Of a DNA stretch of 57,208 nucleotides, positions 36,828-44,736 are shown piece after piece. The translations under genes were made by a program, and so were the position numbers. Each line of letters starts with the position of its first letter. Positions within the stretch are counted from its first letter, which is position 1. The notes beneath the pieces were generated by a model, which saw only the letters and a list, made by a program, of their open reading frames with translations, was not told the origin of the DNA and did no database searches. Origin of the DNA: Oscillospiraceae bacterium (GTDB lineage Bacteria > Bacillota > Clostridia > Oscillospirales > Acutalibacteraceae); the NCBI GenBank assembly GCA_015066245.1, contig SVOS01000009.1, positions 1 through 57,208 of the forward strand, given 5' to 3'.

Positions 36828-37541
36828 CTAATTATACAAATACACATATTCAAGTAATCCGAGATAAATACAGTATGCCATATTTTCTCGGTATTTTTCG
36901 TCAGATAACAAGGCAGCTTCCTCACTGTTGGATAAAAAGCCGCACTCAACAATAACAGCGGGAACTTTTACATTGTCCAGCAAGTATACACCGCTGGACT
37001 TTTTGCATTCACGCTTATTATCGTTTTGAATAAGATTGGTTACAGAAATTCTGATACATTCTGCAAGTTTTGCACTGTCAACTGTATTTTTGGAATAGAA
37101 CACCTGAGTGCCTTTATATTCAGACTGGCTGAAATGATTCTGATGAATACTTATCAGTATGTTGTTGATGTCTGAATTAGCAATGTCAACTCTGTTGTAT
37201 ATGTCAGATACCTTTCTTTCTCTCACAGATTCGCCATTGTTGGTATGCACCGAAACATCTTCGGTTCGAATCATTACGGTATCGAATCCGCTTTGCTTAA
37301 GGAGTTTTTCAAGGGTGAGGCATATATCAAGGTTAACGTCTTTTTCTAAAAGTCCGTTATCTGATAAAGCGCCTGAGTCTTCTCCCCCATGCCCTGCGTC
37401 GATTATAAAGCAAGGCTTGTTTTCTCTTGCTTCAGCTGAAACTGCGATACTGCGATTATCGAAGCTGTCTGTTACTGTCAGTCCTAAAATTCCACATACG
37501 ATAAATATGCATAATAGAAACACAAGGTATGTACGTTTCAT
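36828..37541 (-). CDS. cwlD: N-acetylmuramoyl-L-alanine amidase, CwlD type
   Basis: About 237 residues. An N-terminal signal or anchor segment (about 2-22) and an Amidase_3 domain with the zinc ligands in IIDAGHGGEDSGA, Glu in the LLEKDVNL segment and His in ISIHQNHF; the catalytic Glu lies in VIVECGFLSN. Length and lack of cell-wall-binding repeats fit CwlD, which makes the muramic-delta-lactam of spore cortex. A vegetative amidase remains possible. ATG 37541 with CGGTGA upstream is preferred to the GTG 9 bases earlier. Confidence 0.82.
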   Translation of the reverse strand: MKRTYLVFLLCIFIVCGILGLTVTDSFDNRSIAVSAEARENKPCFIIDAGHGGEDSGALSDNGLLEKDVNLDICLTLEKLLKQSGFDTVMIRTEDVSVHTNNGESVRERKVSDIYNRVDIANSDINNILISIHQNHFSQSEYKGTQVFYSKNTVDSAKLAECIRISVTNLIQNDNKRECKKSSGVYLLDNVKVPAVIVECGFLSNSEEAALLSDEKYRENMAYCIYLGLLEYVYLYN

Positions 37542-37614
37542 AAATATCACCGTAACATTATATGTTTCTTTTTATAATTATATCATACTGAATTGTAAAG
37601 TAAAAGTATTTATT

Positions 37615-37643
37615 TTAACAATTGTTTTTCTCTATCATATAGT
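37615..37643 (+). promoter_or_regulatory. Possible promoter of feoAB
   Basis: TTAACA (37615-37620) and TATAGT (37638-37643) have a 17-base spacer. Both boxes are imperfect. I could not identify a clear Fur or DtxR operator here. Confidence 0.4.
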
Positions 37644-37660
37644 ATAAAAGGTGATGCAAT

Positions 37661-37888
37661 GTGGATTTAAGTGAAGTTCCTGTTGATGAAACAGTGAGGA
37701 TTCTTGAGATAACTGATATGCCGTATATCTATGTTCAGAGATTGGTAGAATTAGGGTTTATTCGTGGTGCCAAAATCAGACCTGTTCTTACAGGAATATT
37801 GCGAGGTATTCGTGCCTATAGAATTAAAAATACTACCATTGCACTTAGAACAGATACTGCAAAAAAGATAAAAGTATCTTATTTTTAA
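37661..37888 (+). CDS. feoA: FeoA family protein
   Basis: 75 residues, an SH3-like FeoA domain (VRILEITD, then LVELGFIRGAKIRPV, then RIKNTTIALRTDTAKKI). FeoA assists the FeoB ferrous iron transporter encoded 14 bases downstream. The start is GTG 37661 behind AAAGGTG. Confidence 0.9.
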   Translation: MDLSEVPVDETVRILEITDMPYIYVQRLVELGFIRGAKIRPVLTGILRGIRAYRIKNTTIALRTDTAKKIKVSYF

Positions 37889-37902
37889 AGAGGTGGCGTA
37901 TC

Positions 37903-39774
37903 ATTCCTGAGCAAGATGTAGCATTGAATTTTGTGTTGGCGGGTAATCCTAATGTTGGCAAGAGCACAGTGTTCAACTCAATTACTGGTCTCAGACAACA
38001 CACGGGCAACTGGACAGGAAAAACCGTAGATTTCAGTGTTGGGGAATTTGAATATAAAAGTATCAAGCATAAAATCACAGATTTGCCAGGCACATACTCC
38101 ATATATGCGGATTCTATGGAAGAAACAGTATCAAAAGAATATCTTGAGAACAACTCGAGCGATTGTGTTATTATTGTAGCAGATGTTAACGCGCTTGAAA
38201 GAAATCTTTTGCTTACTATTCAGATTCTTATGAAAACCTCTCGTGCAGTCCTGTGTCTTAATATGAATGATATTGCAGATAAAAACGGTGTTTCGGTTGA
38301 TGTTGATGAACTTTCTCTTTGTCTCGGGATTCCTGTAGTTAAGCTTACGGCAAATAAGAAGAAAGGCATTAATACTCTTATAGACACGGCAGTTGGTGTG
38401 GCTCAAGGGCGTATAAAAACTTATTGTGTGCGAAAATACAAGGAGCTAAATAGTATTACTGATACACTTGAGCAAGTATCAGAAATCAGAAGTATTTGTG
38501 CAGATATCGCAAAGTGTTGTATTATCGTAAAGAGTAAAAATCGTAAAAATCTCTCTCTATTAACAGATAGAATTATAACAAATAAAGTTTCAGGTACTGT
38601 TATAATGGTAATATTTATTGCAGGACTTTTTTGGTTAACTGCAGTTGGTGCCAATTATCCCAGTGAGGCGCTGCGAAACGCTTTTATGACATTAATAAAA
38701 AATATAAAAGATTTTTTGCTCACATTAAACTTAAATGAAAGTATAGTATCTTTGCTGTGTGATGGTGTGCTTACTACCGGATGTTGGGTTGTATCGGTTA
38801 TGTTGCCGCCTGCGATAATTTTCTTCCCTCTTTTTTCTTTGCTTGAGGACTGGGGGTATTTACCCAGAGTTGCATTTAATCTTGACAGATTGTTTTGCAA
38901 ATCCGGCACTAACGGCAAGCATTCATTAACGATGTTAATGGGTTTTGGGTGCAATTCCTGCGGTGTTACAGGATGCAGAATATTCAGTAATAAAGCTCAG
39001 CGTGATGCCGCAATTGTTACAAACAGTTTTGTACCGTGTAATGGCAGAATCCCTATGTTGATTACGCTTGCAAATGTGTTTGTTTCATACTCAGATAGAA
39101 AATTGTCAGATACTGTAGTCGTGTCGTTAGTAATTACTTTTATGATTATGCTATCATTTGCGATGACACTATTGGTATCAAAAGCAATGACGTTACATTC
39201 TCAGCATAAAACTCAAATGTTTACTCTTGAATTACCTGCATATAAGAAACCCCATTTTCTAAAAACTATTGGAATTTCCATGAAGGATAAGGTGCTATCC
39301 GTTCTTCTGAGAGCTTTGGCTGTTGCTTTGCCGGCAGGAGCTTTAATTTGGATTCTGGCAAATATAAGAATCGGAGATTCATCGTTACTTCATACTGTTG
39401 CCGATGCAATTGATCCTATTGGAAAAGTCTTTGGTATAGATGGCGTTATACTTTTAGGCTTTATTATGGGATTTCCAGCAAACGAGATAGTATTGCCGAT
39501 AATATTCATGACTTACACATCATCGGGTGTATTGGCCGAAAGTAACTCTCAAGCCTTAATAAATGAGCTTTTAATTAATAACAATTGGACTCAGCTAACT
39601 GCAATATGTGCTATTGTTCTCTGCGTTTTCCATTTTCCATGTTCAACAACATGTATAACTATTTATAAAGAAACTAAGAGTAAGCTTCTTACTATGCTTT
39701 CGATTGTTGTACCGCTAATGATCGGCTTTACTCTATGTTTAGCTATAAATCTTCTTTCTCGTATCTTTTTCTGA
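37903..39774 (+). CDS. feoB: Ferrous iron transport protein B
   Basis: About 616-623 residues. An N-terminal G domain (GNPNVGKST, DLPGTYS, LNMND) is joined by a helical spacer to a membrane part with Gate motifs (GFGCNSCGVTGCR, and VFHFPCSTTC near the end). It imports Fe2+ under low oxygen. The start is odd: GAGGTGG (37890-37896) sits 6 bases before an in-frame ATT at 37903. The first ordinary start, TTG 37924, has no ribosome-binding site. The last 32 bases overlap the 3' end of sigK on the other strand. Confidence 0.93.
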   Translation: MPEQDVALNFVLAGNPNVGKSTVFNSITGLRQHTGNWTGKTVDFSVGEFEYKSIKHKITDLPGTYSIYADSMEETVSKEYLENNSSDCVIIVADVNALERNLLLTIQILMKTSRAVLCLNMNDIADKNGVSVDVDELSLCLGIPVVKLTANKKKGINTLIDTAVGVAQGRIKTYCVRKYKELNSITDTLEQVSEIRSICADIAKCCIIVKSKNRKNLSLLTDRIITNKVSGTVIMVIFIAGLFWLTAVGANYPSEALRNAFMTLIKNIKDFLLTLNLNESIVSLLCDGVLTTGCWVVSVMLPPAIIFFPLFSLLEDWGYLPRVAFNLDRLFCKSGTNGKHSLTMLMGFGCNSCGVTGCRIFSNKAQRDAAIVTNSFVPCNGRIPMLITLANVFVSYSDRKLSDTVVVSLVITFMIMLSFAMTLLVSKAMTLHSQHKTQMFTLELPAYKKPHFLKTIGISMKDKVLSVLLRALAVALPAGALIWILANIRIGDSSLLHTVADAIDPIGKVFGIDGVILLGFIMGFPANEIVLPIIFMTYTSSGVLAESNSQALINELLINNNWTQLTAICAIVLCVFHFPCSTTCITIYKETKSKLLTMLSIVVPLMIGFTLCLAINLLSRIFF

Positions 39775-40435
39775 GTGCTTGAAGTGATTTTTTCTCTAAT
39801 CTTGATATATATGAACGAGAAATATGAAGTAAATCTGCAACCTCCTGCTGGGTTTTAGGTTTGCTGCCGTCTAATCCGTATCTCATATTAATTATTGTTT
39901 TTTCACGTTGACTGAGAGATTCATCTATAAAGTTATTAAGCTTAAGCAAGTATGTTTTTTTCTCTAAGTTTTTTGTAAAATCATCTTCCACAGACAGAAT
40001 ATCAATTAGTGTCAAGGGGTTGCCGTCTTTATCTGTATCGATTGAGTCATCAAGAGACATATCCTGAGCGGATTTTTTGTTGTTTCTGAAATACATGAGA
40101 ATTTCGTTTTCGATACATCTTGACGCGTAGCTTGATAGTTTAATTGATTTTTGCGGATTAAAAGTATCCAATGCTTTTATAAGTCCGATTGTACCGATAG
40201 AAACAAGATCTTCGTGATCGGAATCCTTAGTGTAATACTTCTTTATGATATGTGCGACGAGTCTTAAATTGTGCTCTATCAGAATATTACGGGCGTTAAT
40301 GTCACCCTCTTTGAATTTTTTCAGATATTCTTGTTCTTGTCGTTCGCTAAGGGGCTTCGGAAATGAATTTTGTCTCCAGATATGTAATATAAAAACGTAA
40401 AAATAATTAGCAAGCCATGATAAAAAACCAAACAT
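39743..40435 (-). CDS. sigK: Sporulation sigma factor SigK (pro-sigma-K)
   Basis: 230 residues. The hydrophobic N-terminus (about 1-20, FGFLSWLANYFYVFILHIW) followed by NSFPKPLSERQEQEYL aligns with the pro-sequence and mature start of Bacillus pro-sigma-K. Region 2 contains IEHNLRLVAHI, DLVSIGTIGLIKALDTF and SSYASRCIENEILMYFRN; region 4 ends QQEVADLLHISRSYISRLEKKSL. The gene is intact, with no skin element. The AAGGAGA ribosome-binding site lies inside a hairpin (40438-40482). Its product would drive late mother-cell genes such as gerQ-cwlJ. Confidence 0.93.
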   Translation of the reverse strand: MFGFLSWLANYFYVFILHIWRQNSFPKPLSERQEQEYLKKFKEGDINARNILIEHNLRLVAHIIKKYYTKDSDHEDLVSIGTIGLIKALDTFNPQKSIKLSSYASRCIENEILMYFRNNKKSAQDMSLDDSIDTDKDGNPLTLIDILSVEDDFTKNLEKKTYLLKLNNFIDESLSQREKTIINMRYGLDGSKPKTQQEVADLLHISRSYISRLEKKSLQALRKRYEKEDL

Positions 40436-40437
40436 AA

Positions 40438-40482
40438 AAGCACTCTCCTTGTATGATAATAAATCATATTCAGAGAGTGCTT
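40438..40482 (-). terminator. Hairpin ending prfC and covering the sigK ribosome-binding site
   Basis: Leftward, AAGCACTCTC (40482 region) pairs with GAGAGTGCTT, with an inner TATGAT/ATCATA helix, and is followed by TTTTATG. It resembles a terminator for prfC. The 3' arm contains the GGAGAG used by sigK, so the same hairpin would block sigK translation on a read-through transcript. Confidence 0.65.
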
Positions 40483-40500
40483 AGATTTTGCAAGTCCGAT

Positions 40501-42090
40501 TTAATTGTTATTACCGAATTCCTGCAGTCTTAATTCTTTGTTGTGTTCTAATGCCCAGTTTATACTCCATTCGCTTGTGAAAAGCAAGAGTTTGTTGCCT
40601 TTAAGATCCTGTATCCTTTTGGTGTCAGAGGCAAGGTCAAGCTGTTTTACATCAATGTCGTCATTGAGGATCCAGCGAATATACTGATATGGGAGAGTAT
40701 TCATAATAATGTCGCAATTGTACTCGCCCTCAAGTCGGTGCTTGAGAACATCAAACTGAAGCACACCAACAACACCAACTATAACTTCTTCCATACCGGA
40801 ATCAAGCTCCTGGAATATCTGGATAGCACCTTCCTGTGCAATCTGGTTGATACCTTTGATAAACTGTTTACGCTTCATTGTGTCTCTTTGTCTTACTGTG
40901 GCAAAATGCTCAGGTGCGAATGTAGGGATTCCTTTGAATTTGAATTTGCTTCCTAATGAGCAGATTGTGTCACCAATAGAGAACACACCTGGATCAAAAA
41001 TACCAATAATATCGCCAGCGTATGCTTCTTCAACCATTTCTCTTTCAGATGCCATCATTTGCTGAGGCTGAAGAAGTTTGATTTTTCTTCCACCTTGTAC
41101 GTGATAAAGCTCCATATCCTTTTCAAATCTGCCGGAACAGATTCTCATAAAAGCGATTCTGTCTCGATGCATTTTATTCATATTAGCTTGAATTTTAAAT
41201 ACAAAAGCAGACATAATGTCGGACGATGGTTCGATGATTCCCTCGTCAGATTCTCGTGCAAGAGGTGGAGTTGTAAATTCAAGGAAAGACTTCAGGAAGG
41301 GTTCAACACCGAAATTGTTAAGAGCCGAACCAAAGAACACAGGTGTCAGCTTACCTTCGCGGATTCGATCGAGGTCAAACTCGTCGCCTGCACCTTCAAG
41401 AAGCTCAACGTTATCCATTAAATCCTGCATCATATATGGGCCTAATCTTTCTTTAAGCTCATCTGAATCAAGAGCAAGGACATCCTGCTCTACTTCTTTT
41501 TGACCGTTGTTGGCGGTATATGCCAGGACATTCTGTGTAGCCATATCAAATACGCCTTTGAAATCGTTACCGGATCCGATAGGCCAGTTGACGGGACAGG
41601 TGTTGATTCCCAGTACATTTTCAATTTCTTCAAGAAGTTCGAATGGGTCTTTTGATTCGCGATCCATTTTGTTGATAAATGTAATGATAGGGATATTACG
41701 CATAACACAAACTTTAAAGAGCTTAACCGTCTGACGCTCAACACCTTTAGCAGCGTCGATTACCATTACTGCAGAGTCAGCAGCCATCAAAGTTCTGTAT
41801 GTGTCCTCAGAGAAGTCCTGGTGACCGGGAGTATCAAGAATGTTAACACAATATCCGTCATATTTAAACTGCATTACAGACGATGTAACAGAAATACCTC
41901 TTTGTTTTTCAATTTCCATCCAGTCTGAAACAGCGTGTTTTGCAGTACGCTTGCCCTTAACAGAGCCTGCAAGATTAATTGCACCTCCGTATAAAAGCAG
42001 CTTTTCAGTAAGAGTTGTTTTACCTGCGTCAGGATGAGAAATAATCGCAAAAGTACGACGTTTCTCAATTTCATTCATTATGTTCGCCAA
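40501..42090 (-). CDS. prfC: Peptide chain release factor 3
   Basis: 529 residues. A translational GTPase that recycles RF1 and RF2. The G domain has SHPDAGKTTLTEKLL, DTPGHQDFSEDTYR and NKMD; later domains are of the RF3 type (end SEWSINWALEHNKELRLQEFG). The start is TTG 42090, 8 bases after GAGG; the in-frame ATG 42078 has no site. Confidence 0.96.
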   Translation of the reverse strand: MANIMNEIEKRRTFAIISHPDAGKTTLTEKLLLYGGAINLAGSVKGKRTAKHAVSDWMEIEKQRGISVTSSVMQFKYDGYCVNILDTPGHQDFSEDTYRTLMAADSAVMVIDAAKGVERQTVKLFKVCVMRNIPIITFINKMDRESKDPFELLEEIENVLGINTCPVNWPIGSGNDFKGVFDMATQNVLAYTANNGQKEVEQDVLALDSDELKERLGPYMMQDLMDNVELLEGAGDEFDLDRIREGKLTPVFFGSALNNFGVEPFLKSFLEFTTPPLARESDEGIIEPSSDIMSAFVFKIQANMNKMHRDRIAFMRICSGRFEKDMELYHVQGGRKIKLLQPQQMMASEREMVEEAYAGDIIGIFDPGVFSIGDTICSLGSKFKFKGIPTFAPEHFATVRQRDTMKRKQFIKGINQIAQEGAIQIFQELDSGMEEVIVGVVGVLQFDVLKHRLEGEYNCDIIMNTLPYQYIRWILNDDIDVKQLDLASDTKRIQDLKGNKLLLFTSEWSINWALEHNKELRLQEFGNNN

Positions 42091-42125
42091 AACAATATCC
42101 TCACAATCAATTATAATCCTGAATA

Positions 42126-42154
42126 ATTATACTTTTAACACATCTTTGTGTCAA
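42126..42154 (-). promoter_or_regulatory. Promoter of prfC
   Basis: On the minus strand TTGACA (42154-42149) and TATAAT (42131-42126) are perfect boxes with a 17-base spacer, 36 bases before the prfC start. Confidence 0.85.
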
Positions 42155-42245
42155 GTGATTGTAAATATTAGTTTTACACAAGCGACGAGAATACTATTTT
42201 TGTAAACACTTTGTATTATTTTGTCACGATATTTTCAAAGAAAAC

Positions 42246-42274
42246 TTGACAAATGGTCACAATTTTGTTACAAT
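42246..42274 (+). promoter_or_regulatory. Promoter of hemW
   Basis: TTGACA at 42246-42251 and TACAAT at 42269-42274 with a 17-base spacer, giving a leader of roughly 95 bases. Confidence 0.8.
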
Positions 42275-42325
42275 AAATGTACAAAAAATGATATTTCCTA
42301 TTTTTCATATACCTTCCAAATTTGG

Positions 42326-42347
42326 GGCAGAAACTTCGGTTTCTGCC
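42326..42347 (+). other. UUCG-tetraloop hairpin in the hemW leader
   Basis: A perfect 9-bp stem GGCAGAAAC/GTTTCTGCC closes a TTCG loop. There is no T run after it, so it is probably a leader RNA structure, not a strong terminator. Its role is unknown. Confidence 0.6.
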
Positions 42348-42376
42348 TCAACCCTTTATATGAGGCGGTGACGTTA

Positions 42377-43483
42377 ATGAATGATAATTCTTTAGGGATT
42401 TATATCCATATCCCCTATTGTGACGGCAAGTGCAATTATTGTGATTTCTATAGCTTTAAATCTCATGAAACAGATTTTGATAATTATACTAATTATCTTG
42501 TCAATAAGATTTGGAGCGTTTCTGATTTGTATAAAGATAAAATTGTCGATACAATATATTTTGGCGGCGGTACTCCATCGGTCATAGGCTCTGAACGTAT
42601 TATAAAAATACTTGAAAGTGTTTTTAAATCCTTCAGAATCGCCTCAGGTTGCGAGATTTCTGTTGAAGCGAATCCAGCGTCGGCTGATAATTTTGACTTT
42701 TCTCAGCTTAAATTTAACGGAGTAAACCGCATCTCCCTGGGAATGCAGTCCGCAAACGATGAAGAACTGAAACTCCTTGGCAGAAGACATGCAAAAACAG
42801 ATGTTGTAAACACTGTTGAACGAATTATCGGCAGCGGAATTGACAATTTTTCATTGGATGTTATGATGGGTATACCTTTGCAAACCGAATCAAGCCTTAT
42901 TGAAACACTTGATTTTTGTAATTCTCTGAACGCACCGCATATAAGTACTTATCTTCTGACAGTTGAACCCAATACTGTATTTGGCAAGAATTACTATAAG
43001 TATGAATTTGCTGATGATGATAAGCAAGCGGATTTGTATTCGCTGTGTTGTGAGCAGCTTTTGAGTATGGGTTATGAACATTATGAGGTATCTAATTTCT
43101 GCAAATATGATAAATTCAGCCGCCATAATATGCGATACTGGCAGCTTAAAGATTACTTAGGTCTCGGGCCGTCTGCTCATTCTCTGATTAATGGCAAAAG
43201 ATATTATTATCCTCGTAATGTTAATGATTTTTACAATGATATTATTATTGAAGATGGTATCGGAAATACCTTAGAGGAGTATATAATGCTTAGCCTGAGA
43301 ACATCAGAGGGTATTGATTTGAATGAGCTTAAGAGACGCACCAACAATAATATTTCCAGCAAATTTAGAAATAAGATTGGGCTGTTTGCGGATAAAGGTT
43401 ATGTAAAATATGACGATAATCGCATAAGACTGACAGAAAAAGGTTTTCTGTTATCTAATGCGATTATCGCAGAACTGAATTAA
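42377..43483 (+). CDS. hemW: HemW-like radical SAM protein
   Basis: About 368 residues. The radical SAM cluster motif is in IHIPYCDGKCNYCDFYS. FGGGTPSV, the IEANP-like SVEANPAS and the HemW C-terminal winged domain follow. HemW relatives bind heme and act as heme chaperones rather than coproporphyrinogen oxidases. ATG 42377 follows GAGGCGGTG. Its stop codon overlaps the gerQ-like stop codon on the other strand. Confidence 0.92.
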   Translation: MNDNSLGIYIHIPYCDGKCNYCDFYSFKSHETDFDNYTNYLVNKIWSVSDLYKDKIVDTIYFGGGTPSVIGSERIIKILESVFKSFRIASGCEISVEANPASADNFDFSQLKFNGVNRISLGMQSANDEELKLLGRRHAKTDVVNTVERIIGSGIDNFSLDVMMGIPLQTESSLIETLDFCNSLNAPHISTYLLTVEPNTVFGKNYYKYEFADDDKQADLYSLCCEQLLSMGYEHYEVSNFCKYDKFSRHNMRYWQLKDYLGLGPSAHSLINGKRYYYPRNVNDFYNDIIIEDGIGNTLEEYIMLSLRTSEGIDLNELKRRTNNNISSKFRNKIGLFADKGYVKYDDNRIRLTEKGFLLSNAIIAELN

Positions 43484-43983
43484 TAGAAAAATCTTATGAA
43501 TTTAATATTATAAAAATCACAGGCGGTTATATCATCCGTGTCTACCTCATTGATTAAAATGTAATTTGAGCCGACACCTAAGATATAGCCGTCTTTTGTT
43601 ACCATTCCTGATGTACCCAGGAGAAAGTCTATGCTGGCTCGCCGGCCTATCTGAGTACGTATGAGGCCATTGAGATATTCTATTCCTTCGGTATTTTCAG
43701 TGCCGATAGAAGGTGTTAACTGAGATAAATTGTTGTTGATAGGGATTGTGTCAAGTCTCTCCGGAGCAGGTTTGAGTCCGGCGACGGTATTCTGATTTTG
43801 CAGAATCTGAGGAACATCTATTATATTCTGGTTTAACGATTGTTGTTGATTGTTATATCCTGCTAACTCCTCAAGGGATGGTATCCGCTCGGACAAAGTA
43901 TTTTGAAGCGTTTCACCAGGCAGCGGTCTGGGTGTATTTATTGGTACTCCGTAAATTTGAGATAAGTCATATTGATTATACAT
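43480..43983 (-). CDS. gerQ: GerQ-like spore coat protein
   Basis: 167 residues. The Gln/Asn/Pro-rich N-terminal half (about 1-100) is disordered. The C-terminal 65 residues (EYLNGLIRTQIGRRASIDFLL, GVGSNYILINEV, then FYNIKFIRFFY) match the layout of the Bacillus GerQ domain, including the short repeat of Gly-lys/arg and the final Tyr/Phe strand. GerQ is a coat protein, cross-linked by transglutaminase, that is needed for CwlJ localisation. It lies 13 bases downstream of a cwlJ-type gene, the same pairing as in Bacillus. Identity is by pattern and neighbour; overall similarity is low. Confidence 0.75.
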   Translation of the reverse strand: MYNQYDLSQIYGVPINTPRPLPGETLQNTLSERIPSLEELAGYNNQQQSLNQNIIDVPQILQNQNTVAGLKPAPERLDTIPINNNLSQLTPSIGTENTEGIEYLNGLIRTQIGRRASIDFLLGTSGMVTKDGYILGVGSNYILINEVDTDDITACDFYNIKFIRFFY

Positions 43984-43996
43984 ATTAGCCTCCGAA

Positions 43997-44440
43997 TCAG
44001 GTGTTTTTGTATGCGTTTGTAGGAGTATAAAAACAATGGTCCCCTACCCTGTTATATATTGCACCAACTGACGATGGAAAATATCTTGGGCATGAGGAGC
44101 TGTAGGGATTAAAAAAGAAAATAGAATTTCCGACACTGCTGTCTGTGTTGCCTGCAAGTGCCCAGTCAGCTATATCATAATGCTCTTGGTCCGGTGTGAT
44201 ATTGTAAACATTTTGTCTGTTGTATTTTCCGTCTACTGTTTCTTTCATACATGTGAATTGACACTTTTGTGTGATTATCGCTCGTACATCACCGCCGTTG
44301 CTAACTCTTGAAAACTCACCGTAGGGAATTTCCGCTCTGTTAATTACAACGGATGCTACCGCTCTCATCCCGTTGTCGCCTTCTCCGCCGGCTTCACATT
44401 TAATAAGTCTTGCGAATAATTCCCGTGTGTCTAAAGCCAA
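43997..44440 (-). CDS. cwlJ: Spore cortex-lytic cell wall hydrolase, CwlJ type
   Basis: 147 residues, only a SleB/CwlJ hydrolase domain: LFARLIKCEAGGEGDNGMRAVASVVINR, with the catalytic Glu in CEAGGEG, and a C-terminal FFFNPYSSSCPRYFPS...NRVGDHCFYTP. There is no signal peptide or peptidoglycan-binding domain, which separates CwlJ from SleB. It degrades cortex during germination. The start is TTG 44440, 6 bases after GGGGAGGTG. Confidence 0.88.
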   Translation of the reverse strand: MALDTRELFARLIKCEAGGEGDNGMRAVASVVINRAEIPYGEFSRVSNGGDVRAIITQKCQFTCMKETVDGKYNRQNVYNITPDQEHYDIADWALAGNTDSSVGNSIFFFNPYSSSCPRYFPSSVGAIYNRVGDHCFYTPTNAYKNT

Positions 44441-44470
44441 TCAAACACCTCCCCAAAAATGTATTCTGTA

Positions 44471-44498
44471 TATTTTATGCCGATATAAATCTTTGGTG
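44471..44498 (-). promoter_or_regulatory. Possible sigma-K promoter of cwlJ-gerQ
   Basis: On the minus strand CATAAAATA (44479-44471) matches the sigma-K -10 pattern CATANNNTA, and CAC (44498-44496) stands 16 bases upstream as the -35. Sigma-K control fits a coat gene, but the motifs are short. Confidence 0.45.
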
Positions 44499-44507
44499 AT
44501 TAAACTC

Positions 44508-44536
44508 TTGACAACAGTATTTTTTATCTGTAAAAT
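44508..44536 (+). promoter_or_regulatory. Promoter of tRNA-Ser
   Basis: TTGACA at 44508-44513 and TAAAAT at 44531-44536 with a 17-base spacer, ending 13 bases before the tRNA. Confidence 0.75.
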
Positions 44537-44549
44537 AGATTTGTTCTAT

Positions 44550-44638
44550 GGAGATGTATCGAAGCGGTCATAACGGGGCGCACTCGAAATGCGTTTGCCT
44601 TAACGGGCACGTGGGTTCGAATCCCACCATCTCCGCCA
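44550..44638 (+). tRNA. tRNA-Ser (anticodon CGA)
   Basis: The acceptor stem GGAGATG pairs with CATCTCC, followed by G and an encoded CCA. The anticodon stem GCGCA/TGCGT closes the loop CTCGAAA, so the anticodon is CGA (reads UCG). A long variable arm and the T arm GTGGG-TTCGAAT-CCCAC make it class II, as expected for serine. It is a single tRNA gene with its own promoter and terminator. Confidence 0.96.
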
Positions 44639-44639
44639 T

Positions 44640-44676
44640 GCGGCGATCTTTTGATAAGGTTGCCGCTTTTCTTTTC
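44640..44676 (+). terminator. Terminator of tRNA-Ser
   Basis: A 9-bp stem with wobbles (GCGGCGATC 44640-44648, GGTTGCCGC 44658-44666) is followed by TTTTCTTTT. Confidence 0.75.
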
Positions 44677-44686
44677 AGTTTTAATG

Positions 44687-44715
44687 TGGACACATAATAA
44701 TGGCTATGGTATAAT
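44687..44715 (+). promoter_or_regulatory. Promoter of the MBL-fold gene
   Basis: TGGACA (44687-44692) and TATAAT (44710-44715) with a 17-base spacer, 22 bases before the start. Confidence 0.65.
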
Positions 44716-44736
44716 CTGATAAAGGAGTGCATTCGT

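Noticed and set aside
37558..37588. Sigma-G promoter for cwlD (GTATG ... CATATAA on the minus strand)
   Set aside because: The -10 has a mismatch, the spacer is one base off, and the start of transcription would fall on the ribosome-binding site.
39743..40435. Skin-type element interrupting sigK
   Set aside because: The frame is intact from the pro-sequence to region 4.
40435..40480. Sigma-E promoter for sigK (CATACAAG on the minus strand)
   Set aside because: The -10-like word has no matching -35 and lies too close to the start codon.
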